The notes under the pieces: generated by a model
Database searches by the model: none
Told to the model about the DNA's origin: nothing
Seen by the model: the letters and a program-made list of their open reading frames with translations, nothing else
DNA from: Trichostrongylus colubriformis
Taxonomy: Eukaryota; Nematoda; Chromadorea; Rhabditida; Trichostrongylidae
Direction: 5' to 3'
DNA: 64,000 nt
NCBI GenBank assembly: GCA_963978905.1
Contig: OZ022256.1
Location: forward strand, 4,943,501-5,007,500
Shown here: piece after piece, positions 36,301 through 46,932 of the stretch
Numbering within the stretch: the stretch's first letter is position 1
How the letters are laid out: each line of letters opens with the position of its first letter
Program-made: the position numbers and the translations under genes

Positions 36301-39172
36301 TCTACGGAATTGTATGAGGTTCACGGGTCCGGGATCTTTCGGGCATGCTCTCTTATCTTCTTTTCTTTCCGTGTAATAAGAGTTGGTGAAGGAATATGTC
36401 AGGCAGGTAGAGTTTGACACTAACTTGAAATGAAGGCAAAGGACCCTATGTGGGACAAGACAGGGCATCTTTAGGAATTCTTTGAATTAATCCAAGGGGA
36501 ATACTGGTGGTAAACTGCACGAAAGGTGTGCTCAAGCAATAGCCAAAGGGGAATACTGGTGGTAAACTGCACGAAAGGTGTGCTCAAGCAATAGCCAAAG
36601 GGGAATACTGGTGGTAAACTGCACGAAAGGTGTGCTCAAGCAATAGCCAATCATTCTGGGGTTTTAAAACAAAAAAAAAAGTTGAATTGCTATAGGTAGT
36701 GCGACAGTGTTATCGTTCAGGATTTGTTAATGTTGAGCAATCATAGTTACGCACTTCCTGTCCGTATAATGTACCGCAAAGTGGTAATCGCTATCCCCGT
36801 ATCATCCCAAATGACTCATCGCAATTATTGGCTGTGTTCCCAATGGATTTATTGGTTCCTTTGCTGGTACTATTGCGTGCGGAAATGCGACGCTGCAAAA
36901 TCTGACGGCGACCTAACGTCTTGCCCTTCTTTTTCCAGTCTGCTCAGCTGACTTAAGGTAAAAATAAATCCCTCAGTCTGTTTTGTTTTTAAGCCGTTTA
37001 CAATGATGACGATGATGGAAACTATGGCTTCGATGATGATGGAGAGGAATACGCTGACGTTAACGAAGAACCTGAGAATATTGAAAATATACCTCCTAAT
37101 GCAAACGCTGTTGGAAACCAAGGAGCAGATAATGCGAAGAAGGCAGCGGAAACTGTTCCGAACGCTGTTGAGGTAGTGCTTGTGCCTATCAGAGATTTAT
37201 TAGTTAGTCTTTTTCTTTGACTTGGAATATTCAAATCAGTGATGTCAGCAGTTTGCAATGGATTTTTGACTTACTCATCCTCTTCCTTCGACCTCATTTA
37301 AATGCAGCATTAGGGGAAAGCCGGACGAAAAGTAAAAGAAGTAGTGAATGTGAAAGTCGAGATGCCTAGTAACACGAAAGCGAAGGAAGAACGGATGGAA
37401 TTGGCCAAAAACCCGAGAAATAGGACCCCTTTTCCACTCTTGATTCTCGACGCGGACGACCTGTCCGACAAGAGGCGGGTAGTCTGATCTAGTTTTCCAT
37501 TGGCATGTTGCCAAGTAAGCACAAGGGAATGTTTGGAAATACGACAACATCTATTTTTGAGGGTGAGCTTCTAGCTAAAACTGCGAAAGCGCGCCGCAAA
37601 ACCTTCGATCCTGCCGCATCTCCTTGGCCGCTCTCACCCCAAACAATCGGTAATTGTCTTCGGGAGGCGGGATCGCTTTATCCAAGAGGCGGGACAGTTG
37701 CGCGGTTGCGGCTTTTTGCGGCGTTTCTACAGCTTCGAGGGGCGCTTTTTCACCGGGATTTCGCCACAGGTAGCCTTCTTAGGCCCAGGACTACCATGCG
37801 AATGACCTCCTGTAGGGATTTCTCCATCACCCCATTACCCCTAATGCTGTCTTTAAGACATTTGAACGAAATTTTGTTTGATGTGTGATCCTAGATTTTC
37901 CTGAAAGTCTTCAGGTGCGTAAATCATCTAACGTACTCGATCTGATGTTTGGTGACATGGAAGACGATGATCTTGACACTTCTATTAATATCGATTCTTT
38001 ATATGGAGGTCAGTTTCGAGTATCGAAACCAGTTCTCAAGTACATGTATTCTACTATCAAATGCGATTATTCCCTTTCGGGCGAATCTTGGTAACACCGT
38101 CCACGGCAACGGGTTTAGGGGGTGAGAATTTCACTTAATGATCTCCATGTGAGTAAATTTCTCGCATAAATGCCGTTCGAAGGGGTTTCCAAGATCGCCA
38201 AGAGCAGTGCACGTGTAGGGAATTGTTCTAAGTGGTCGAACCGTCGTGTGTGGAACATGAAAGAAGTTCGCTCCCGATTATTTTCTCGCAAACATGGTGT
38301 GCTCGGCATGCACTTTCTCCTCGAGTAATGCTCTTGACACAACTACCTCTTCTAATCACTTCTGATTTCCTTCAAATTGACGTTCTTGATTGCTACTACA
38401 ACTGCTTTCAGGATGTGCTCCATCGCAAGGAGAAACACAGCCAATAGGAGATCATGGAAAGAAGAAGTTCAGCCTTCTGGAGCTTCTGCATGAGCACATG
38501 TTAAAGTACGTAATTATGAAAGTTTCGTTTCCAGTCACGCCTTTAGCGCATTTGTGGAGAATCCTGACTATTTAATATCTCAGTTTTCGATGTGCTGTAT
38601 CATCTTATTAACGAGCTGTATCAGAGAAATCCACTCATTCAGCGTGTACAGGCGATAGACACTCCTGTCTTTTTTCGAAGCTTACTACCGTATTCCCTTC
38701 ATAGGTACTGGTCTACGACTGAGGAAGTCACTTCTGAGCTGGTTGCTCGTGTGCAGGAATGGGAAGAAACCATGGTGCCCATCCTCGAAGAAGAAGATAA
38801 GAGAAAAGAATTCGATATTCATGAATACGGCGACGAGTTGCTGGGCATGTTCCACGAGGTTGGCGAGACAAGAACGCTCGATGAGGTTAGTTATGTCTTT
38901 ATTCGGTCGATTCTCCACTTAAATTCGTATTATTATCTGTATTTCTACTGATTAACCATTGCATTACTCGTTTTCAGTTGCTGGCTGGTAAAAAGAAATA
39001 CGAAATTAGTCGATACTTCCTTGCCTGTCTTATGATGGCAAACACCTATAATGTACGTGTAGAACATGATATCAGGAAGGACGTAAATGGCGTGGAAACA
39101 CCGATAATGAGGATCACATTGTTAAAGAAAAACAGGCATCATGAAGTATTTGACAAAGCCGGAGCGTTATGA
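33350..39172 (+). CDS. kle-2: Condensin II kleisin subunit (CAP-H2/KLE-2)
   Basis: The kleisin that bridges the SMC2-SMC4 heads of condensin II for mitotic chromosome compaction. Exons on the plus strand: 33350-33519, 33875-34020, 34072-34191, 34260-34429, 34505-34721, 34775-34871, then 35132-35349, 35402-35693, 35760-35906, 35961-36068, 36126-36225, 36994-37172, 37915-38008, 38412-38509, about 38585-38885, and 38978-39172 (stop 39170-39172), about 880 residues. The N-terminus (YTFLLRPVKDLGKNFEINIA, then FNFAEAAMLIQGTAYVFGKK) matches the CAP-H2 N-terminal domain, which in human reads LLQPIRDLTKNWEVDVA and NFIEAALLIQGSACVYSKK. Acidic and Lys-rich linkers follow. The C-terminal block FDIHEYGDELLGMFHEVGE and the winged-helix tail also match. 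Joins at 34871-35132 and 38509-38585 are not phase-consistent, so small exons there are missing or wrong. Introns hold a 52 bp tandem repeat and repeat R1. Confidence 0.92.
36496..36651. repeat. Three-copy 52 bp tandem repeat
   Basis: Units begin at 36496, 36548 and 36600 with GGGGAATACTGGTGGTAAAC and look identical. It lies in a kle-2 intron. Confidence 0.95.
37308..37846. repeat. Dispersed repeat R1, copy 2 (539 bp)
   Basis: It matches 1298-1833 along its length, with CATTAGGGG/CCCCTAATG ends, and occupies most of the kle-2 intron 37173-37914. Confidence 0.75.
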
Positions 39173-39498
39173 CACCCCATTTTGATTCTAGAGAGTGGTG
39201 CTCGTATTTTTTAGCATGCTATTTCCTCCGTTTCACTTTTTTGTCTTTCTCTCTCTTTCTTCTTCATTAAGAGCGGTTTTATTACCTCATTGGCTCAATA
39301 GCATCACTTAAAATGGCCAAACGGATGGTCGATCTCTCTTATATGTATATCATATCACAATATCATTGTGCTTGAATTTGTAATTTATTGGTAATAAGAA
39401 CTGTTCGACCTTATTCAACTTCATGTTCGGAATGTATGGTTTATACCTCTATACCTTGAGTTTTGATTTCATTACAGCTTTGCTGTAATATTATAGAT

Positions 39499-39505
39499 TC
39501 CACAG
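39499..39505 (+). promoter_or_regulatory. Candidate trans-splice acceptor of rfc-3
   Basis: TTCCACAG ends two bases before the ATG at 39508. It fits spliced-leader acceptance for a downstream operon gene; a conventional 5'UTR intron is the alternative. Confidence 0.45.
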
Positions 39506-39507
39506 AA

Positions 39508-42500
39508 ATGTCTCTATGGGTGGATAGATATCGACCGAAGAAGTTGAGCGAGCTGTCCTATCATTTGGAGCAGGTTAGTTTGATCAAACTGGTGTTTTCA
39601 TTTTGTCACTGTTGTGCCCTATATTTAGGCATGTGATTTGGCTGAGCTTGTGAAGTCGGATGATTTCCCTCATCTTCTCGTCCATGGTCCCTCTGGTGCG
39701 GGAAAGAGGACACGAATCCATTGTGTTTTGAGGTGAGCATTATTTTGTGCGGTAGAGTGGGACCATGGGGTTGATCACTCTAAGTTATCGGATCGAATCG
39801 CAGTAAGTCAAGGGCACGGAAGGCTCTCGTTGTATTTCATGGGTGTGTACACATTGGTACGAATGACTTTTTTGGCACTCTATGTGCGAACGCTTAATTA
39901 CTTCCTCGCACCTCATGTGCGACAAAGTAATTAATCAGCAGAGGTCAGCCGTAGACCGTTCAACTCACGAACTAAATACAATGTCTACCGAGGAAAAACA
40001 GAGTGGATGAATTTCTGATTAAAGGATTTTTTTCGAAAAAAAGGGAGTTCAGTTTAATGGTGCTATGGCAACCAGTCGGATGTTGGTGAATGGGATGATT
40101 GCAACATTTTCAAAAGTCATAGCATTGCAAATAAAAAAAATAGTTGGAATAATGGATAAAAAACAAGTGAGTGGAACAAATAAATGGAATAAAACCTACG
40201 TGTTTGAATTATTGAAGCCCAAATATTGGGTAGTCTAAAAAGTCTTTTCGTGTTTTTAAATACCGCTTTTTCCCTCCGAACTGCTTTCCAGCAATCTCTT
40301 TTGTACATAAACTGTAGTACAAGTCCACACGCATCTATAGGTATTATCGTCTTCCATCTTTTTTGGCAATTTTTTGGCGATTCTTCCCACTATTGGAAAA
40401 GTGACTCGCCAAAAAATTCTCGAGTTTGGATAAAAATTGCTGCCCCATCCACCTTATAGCCCTGATCTTGCTCCATCACCTTTTCCCTTCCCTGTCTAAC
40501 GCCATTCAAAGAAAAATTTTTGTATTGAAAATGAGGTTGACCTTTGTTATGTTTATTTTGCGAAAAAGGTTATCCGGGAGATGGAAGACAATAATACCTG
40601 TAGATGCGTGTGGACTTGTACTACATGTGTCTGTACAGAAGAGATTGCTGGAAAGCAGTTTGGAGGGAAAAAGCGGTATTTAAAAACACGAAAAAACTTT
40701 TCAGACTACCCAATATTATCCAACCTTACCGTGTTATGGCATATTGCTATTAAAGTCGATGAAATGTCATAGAATGCCCTAAGCATATTACACATTATTA
40801 ATCTCTGTGAAACGTAATAGAATGCCCGTAAGGGAGTCATACAAGAGAATAGCTGTATTTTCACAGTTTAATATGAGATGCTATCAGCTTTATTTGTTAC
40901 CTATTGTACATTTCGTGAATGTAGTGAGTGTTTTAGTTCGTACTATAATAAAACTGCTCTAATTTTCCCTTTATGGACATTGCATTTAGTTAATGAGTTG
41001 AGCGGTCTATGGCTGACCTCTGCTGGTTAATTACTTTCTCGCACATGAGGTGCGAGGAAGTAATTAAGCGTTCGCACATAGGGTGCTAAAAAAGTCATTC
41101 GTACCAATGTGTACACACCCGTATTTCATCGGTGCGTAGTGGTTGCTGGACGTCCAAGCCACGCCCACGATTGCAAAAGGGTGGAGCGGCCTGCTCTCCG
41201 ATGCTCTTCTACTAATGATAGCAGCGTGAATGTCTTGGAACGTGCCTCTTATATCTGATTTCCTAGGGAACTCTATGGGGCAGGAGCAGAGAGACTTCAC
41301 CTCGATAAAAAGACGCTTGTCACGCCATCTAATAGGAAAATTGAAATCGATACCGTTAGCAGCAACTACCATATCGAAATCAATCCTGGGTAAGTAGTTA
41401 CTAGTCTCAGCCTCTTGCTGAACTTCACAGAAAACATCTTCTGAAGGGAAGTTGGCATCTATGATCGGGTTGTTGTGCAAGATGTTGTCAAACAAATGGC
41501 GCAAACTTCACAAATTGCCAGTGCTACGCAGAAGAGTTTCAAAGGTACTATTTTCACATTTGAGGAACTTTTCTTCTATAAATTGTGTTATTTTATTGGT
41601 GGAACAAAACGATTGCAATTCTGTAAGTCTCTCTTTTGAAACAAATTTGAGAACAGGGAGAGTTATCATAGTGTTCATAATCTTTTTTCGTTCGGTAGAC
41701 TTATCAGTGTGTATGAGTGGAGCGCCATTGTTATTCGATCAGAGGTAGAATGCATGGCGCATCCCGGAAGAAGATCATTAGTAGCGAACGCCTCCTGCTT
41801 TTCATGACATGCTACAGGAAATGTCTAACGTCATCATGTGAGGTTTTGAAGCATACTGTGAGCTTTTTCCAGTGGTAGTGCTCATGGAAGCAGACCAACT
41901 GACCCGAGATGCACAGCATGCACTTCGTCGTACTATGGAGAAATATTCAATGACGTGTCGCCTGATTCTGTGCTGTGAATCTTTGAGCCGCATTATTGGT
42001 CCGTTGAAGTCCAGATGTATGATAGTAAGAGTGGGCGCCCCTACTGATGAGGAGGTGAGAGTTCTTATTCTATCTTCATTTGTAGGCGCTTTAGCCCACC
42101 TCAAATATTTTTCCGATGGAAAATGAAAAACCGCCAGGTTGTAGTCGGCTACTTTAGTCTGACTTCTTTGTTCATTTTTGAGAAGGCTTTCGGGCTGTCG
42201 TGATATTCGTGAGATTTAGTGATGGCACGATTCCTTTAATTTTGATGTGTTAAGGGATGAATTCCGTTCGGGTTTGAACTATGTCTGATTTGCTCGTTTT
42301 CAGATTCGCGATGTATGCACATCTGTGGCGGAAAGAGTAAGACTCACAGTACCAGATCCTGTTATGGACCAGGTATAATTACAGTCGCGTTTAGAATTAC
42401 TGTAAGGTGCAGTAGTAATACTATAAGCTTCAGATAGTATCAAAAGCACGAGGAAATCTGCGACGTGCATTATTATCGATGGAAGCGGTGAAGAGGAAAG

Positions 42501-43316
42501 GAGTGCCCATTAAAGATACTGAACAGGTACGCTAAATTAGGATTGATAACGCTTTCAGCTGTCATCGATGCTTGAAAAATTTTCAGGTCCCCGAGCCAGA
42601 ATGGGAAATTTACCTTCGTGAAACTGCTGAGTTAATGATCAAGAAGCAAAACAATGAAAACATACTTGCTGTGAGTGTCGCACTACTTTCAATAGATTTT
42701 CGTGACTCGACTTTAAGACTATCAGTTCCTCTTTTTTTCTTCGTCGTTTAAGGTGCGGGAACGTTTGTACGAGCTCATATCACGTTGTATTCAACCAAAT
42801 CTGATATTTTTGGTAAGCTTTCCTTGCTCTTTTTGAATATATTCCGTCATCGTCAGGGGATGGCCTCTGTTAAAGAGATAGAGAAATAAGCGATAGTGCG
42901 CAGCCTGTACATGGCTTTAGTTGTATTGCTAGTGTTTTGGGTGGGTGGTGTCCAGAGCTCTCGCGTCTACCGTGAAGATGCCGTTTGCGTCGTCCTTAAG
43001 GCTTTCCTACCCGCTTTCGCTCGTCCTGTTACGCTCTTTTTTTTGGGAGGGGGAAAAGCTGCGTTAACTAACCTTGGATTACTGTGTTTGCGGCTCCATT
43101 CAATGCGCCATTAATTCAAATCCTGTTCAGTACCTACTTCGAGAGTTGCTGAAGCGCACTCCACCATCGGCTAGACGAGAGGTGATTGAGACGGCTGCCT
43201 TATATGAACATCGCCTCACGAGAGGACAGAAAGCCATTATTCACCTCGAAGCGTTCGTCGTCGCGTTTATGGACATCTATCTGAACAGTATTAACTCTAA
43301 CGCTATGGAAACGTAA
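39508..43316 (+). CDS. rfc-3: Replication factor C subunit 3
   Basis: A small AAA+ subunit of the nuclear RFC complex that loads the PCNA clamp onto primed DNA. Ten exons join in phase: 39508-39573, 39629-39732, 41267-41389, 41447-41544, 41873-42054, 42304-42372, 42434-42526, 42587-42670, 42753-42812 and 43131-43316 (stop 43314-43316), giving 354 residues (human RFC3 is 356). The start MSLWVDRYRPKKLSEL is the family N-terminus. The Walker A loop reads HGPSGAGKRT; human RFC3 has GAGKKT. The Walker B region is VVVLMEADQLTRDAQ. The RFC box with the SRC motif is PLKSRC. The C-terminus AIIHLEAFVVAFM matches the collar helix. The acceptor of exon 4 (TTCTGAAG) is weak. Intron 2 (39733-41266) is 1.5 kb because of a transposon insertion at 39841-41120; exon phase is unaffected, so the gene should remain functional. 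Confidence 0.96.
39841..41120. mobile_element. Mutator-like non-autonomous element in rfc-3 intron 2 (1280 bp)
   Basis: Terminal inverted repeats of about 145 bp start GGGTGTGTACACATTGGTAC at both ends (39841-39985 and 40976-41120) with few mismatches. The 9 bp GTATTTCAT occurs immediately outside each end (39832-39840 and 41121-41129), a target duplication. Long inverted repeats and 9 bp duplication are features of Mutator-like elements. No transposase is visible; a mariner derivative is nested inside. Confidence 0.9.
40226..40713 (+). mobile_element. Mariner derivative nested in the Mutator-like element (488 bp)
   Basis: Inverted arms of about 140 bp start TTGGGTAGTCTAAAAAGTCT, with flanking TA on each side (40224-40225 and 40714-40715). 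The centre encodes LPHPPYSPDLAPS from 40440, the mariner transposase segment carrying the third catalytic Asp. The rest of the transposase is deleted, so the element is non-autonomous. Confidence 0.9.
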
Positions 43317-43542
43317 ACAGTGTAATAGCTTTAATATCTCAGAACTGCCTGTGCTGGATTTGCTACAACAACACGGTTTGTCTATGTTGAATTTTGAGTA
43401 GATTTGAATTCTTCTATATAATTGATGTCCTTTTTTGCCTTTTTTAATTCGAATTTTTCTACGTACATGTAATGCATTGGTTATGTATGCTCATGTTGCT
43501 ATGCTGATTTGTACGAGTTTTACCTACCGGGTGATCTCAGAT

Positions 43543-43548
43543 AATAAA
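43543..43548 (+). other. Polyadenylation signal of rfc-3
   Basis: AATAAA lies 227 bp after the rfc-3 stop in AT-rich sequence, a plausible 3' end of the cluster. Confidence 0.5.
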
Positions 43549-44142
43549 GTCATTCCTTCTTTTTAGTCATACTCCCCTCCCCTATGGGGACTGCATTCAG
43601 AGAACGATTCCTGTCCAGTATGAGTTCTGTTGCAAACAGATTACGGCTGCTTCTTCTTTATCCTGGAACATAAACAGTTCTTACTGGTTTCCTCAATTTC
43701 TTATTGGAAAGAGAACGAAATCCGGCCTATCAGCGTGCTCTGTCTCTGGGATACGAGACGCAGCGAGGGTATTGTTAAGGTGGGATTCTACAAATGTCCT
43801 GCAGCTCGATGCGTTCGGACTAGGGCTGTCGTATACAGTCAGGTCCTGGGGCGATTAGCCTGCCCCACGTCCTAGACCCAGGACATGGCAATCGCTTCGG
43901 GACCTAACTACATACGGTGGCCATTCTCGCACGCCGCTTTGCAAAATCCTGTCCTAACAATATATGCGTTGGATTATGCGCTGAATTGCGTATCAAGTTT
44001 TACTACCGTCTATCAGATTATGAATTAATCTCCACCAACAATGTCTCGTAATGAATAGCAAAGGTGAAAAGTACCGATGATAGGGTTTTGATGGGACCAA
44101 GACTTTTTCGGAAACTGAACTTTTCTATTCTACTGAAGCCGC

Positions 44143-44568
44143 TTAAAGGAATCGTCCACGGTAAAATAAGTTCTATGCTACCCATATATTTATGTTGCAT
44201 TTGCCTAATATGGGCCGCATGCCAAGTTTCACGCGAAAATGTGGATCCGGTCAAGATACAGCTCCACAGAGTCTTGCTGGGCATTGGCGGGTGAGCGAGG
44301 CATCCGAGCAAGTTCCCACCCCGTGGTTCGCCGCGGTCGGAGACGCGTTGTATAAACACAAAGTCGCGTAATCAGTCACACTCTCCGTTCCCAATGGCGG
44401 CGGACGACGGGACGGGGCTTCTACTCGAAGGGACGAGAATTCGGGGGCTCTATCTCTGCCCAATTTTCACTTTTTCGCGTGGAACTTTGCATGCGGCCCT
44501 TATCAGGCAAATACAACATAAATATATGGGCAACAAAGAAACTAATTCTTGTGGACAATTCCTTCAAG
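44143..44568. mobile_element. Fold-back element, family R2
   Basis: It starts TTAAAGGAATCGTCCACGGT and ends GTGGACAATTCCTTCAAGG; arms and GC-rich centre match the copies at 18990 and 21746 with moderate divergence. Confidence 0.85.
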
Positions 44569-46460
44569 GTGTAGCTTGTAGCCTTCAAATAAAACTTCTG
44601 ACATTGCCCTCAATGTGGAAAGAAATTCAAGATGTGAAGCAATAATCAATGAAATGAGTTCGTACATACTACGTGATTATTGCGCATGCGGTCGTGGAAG
44701 ATCAGTATGAATACCACTGGGCGATGTATCACGTGAATTTCACATGCTTCTTTCGTCACTGGAATATGTTGGTCCCAAGTGTAGAAATGGTGCGCATACG
44801 AGGTGGTTGTTTAGTGGCAGGTGACGCACACTCTCACTCTTATGGTGCGGGGATCAAGTCACACATCAACGGCCGCCCAGGTTAGCCAAGCCTTCCATCC
44901 CCGGGGCAGGTGAATTGGTACCAGACTCATCTGGAAGAATATAAATACTGACTTCTACATCGGCTGGCCCCGCATGTCATTGTGTAAGAGCGATTACCCT
45001 GCTCTGCGCCTTATTTTAGACCCAGGACATGGCAAATGGCCTCGGGCCCTAACTACGTACTGCAGCCCTCGCTCGTGCGACACGTTGCAAAATTTTTTTC
45101 CGAACGCATCGCATTCATCTGTCACTATGAAACTGAATGGAACCTGAACGTGCGGCCCATCCCGAGCAGGGATTGATTAACTCTAAAACTCTCCCTTTTA
45201 TTCTTCTAAGGTATGATGAGGCGGATATCAGGCATACGCACGTGGATCTGCGAAAACTGGTTGTTGGAAAAAACTTTTCACGCTTCTGATAACAATAGCA
45301 AATCGGTTAAAAGGCCAAATAAATGTCGCTTGACGAAACATGTGCAGATTGCTTTTGACAGAGAAATTAACAAAAAAAGGCGTCGACGATTCAGAGATCG
45401 CTGCAATCGACAATCTATGTGTGTCACCAAGCTGGTTCTTTCTACATTTTTCTTTTCTTTTTAGAAATAACGCAGTTATCATAGTATCACACATTGTTTC
45501 ATGTTTTCCACTGGTTACAAACAAGGAGTTGTAGCAACACATCGCCGTGACATACACTAGTGACTGTAGCTGTGCTGAAGATATACGCTAGTTGTTCCTC
45601 CATGCCTGCCTTGTTAAGATTTGATGATATCCATTCTATACAATAGGAGGGTCTACCTAGCTGAAGTCAGCTGAGCTAATAAATGATTCGAGAAGCTATG
45701 GCGCTTTTCAATCTCTCACTTTAAAAGCGCATATCTCGTTTCATAAAAACATCTATCAATTGAGTGAGATTCGTAAGTTCTACACATTTTTGCCAACAAT
45801 ATGTGTTTGCTTATTTAGATTGCCTAGAACTGTGGAAAGCCGAAGGCGCTGAATCCACTGTAAGCCGCTTCAGCATCGTGTTGTGTCTCGTAGCGTTTCT
45901 TCCAAATAAAGCTGTCCAGATGCTTACAGATGGCAATTCTCGAGAGCCGGGTTAGCTGAGCATGGGTGATCCCGCAGAGTTTCGTAGATCAGCTCATTCA
46001 ACTTCTCCAGGATTGTTTGTGTGACAAGAGTCGTGCGTTACCGTGCAGAACGATAGGTTTCCCCCGACTAGCCGACACTGGGCTCATGATCTGAAATGTG
46101 GAAAAATGTGATGTGATTCTTGGCTGACACTTTAAAGAGAGAGGTACAAATTCTAGTTCATTGCCTGAAGAGCGGCGTAATATCCGCTCACAAGTTCGAT
46201 TCAGGCCTTTCTTTTCTTTCTTAGTCGTCGCAGAGAACGTCGCATGAACATCATCTGTGGATCCACTGCATTTCACGGCTTACTACAAATGAAACGCTAC
46301 CAACAAGTGAGAAGAAATTGATGGTCTAACAAAATAATCAACGTACGTGCTGATAAGCCGTGGCTATGGCTTTGGTAAACATGCTATCACATTGCCAGCA
46401 GCTTAGTTAAAGTCACATTCCGCGAGAAGCAGACAGGTTGACATATCGCTTTAGAGGAGC

Positions 46461-46932
46461 AGATCCCTGGGTAACCATCCAAGCCATACCTTTTTCGCGC
46501 CACGATGCGCTACCGCGGCGCTACACCTGCTCGAACCCACTGCGACGCCACCCTTTTTGCTCAGTTGACCAATGAGAGAGCTTTAGTGGGTGGCGTCGGA
46601 GGGCATTCGAGCAGGTGGGGTGTGTGCAGATATGACAGCGAATTGCGTGGCCACCCGCGGCGAGCGGCGCGGCTGGTGCGAGTGCCAGTAGCAGGGCATG
46701 GCAGCCTTCGAGCGAGGCAGTGTGGCGTGGGTGGAAGCGCAGATGTGACGCAGCCACGCTCTGCCGAGCTACCAAGGGCAATCGATTCGCAAGTCGTACT
46801 GGTGGCGCCGCGAGTGAAACGCCGCGAAGCGATTCGCTGTCATATCTGCACACAGTCGAGCAGGTGAGACGCTGTGATGACGCACCGTGGCGGGGCGAAA
46901 AAGGTATTACCTGGATAGTTACCTAAGGATCT
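46461..46932. mobile_element. GC-rich element with imperfect 45 bp TIRs
   Basis: The left end AGATCCCTGGGTAACCATCC faces the right end, whose complement reads AGATCCTTAGGTAACTATCC; both continue into ATACCTTTTTCGC. The interior is much richer in G and C than its surroundings and contains an inner hairpin (GAACCCACTGCGACGCCACCC against GGGTGGCGTCGGAGGGCATTC). The open frames over it on both strands reflect the high GC content, not genes. Confidence 0.75.

Noticed and set aside
46505..46867. 120- and 110-residue frames on opposite strands in a GC-rich block
   Set aside because: The block is a terminal-inverted-repeat element; GC-rich sequence lacks stops by composition.
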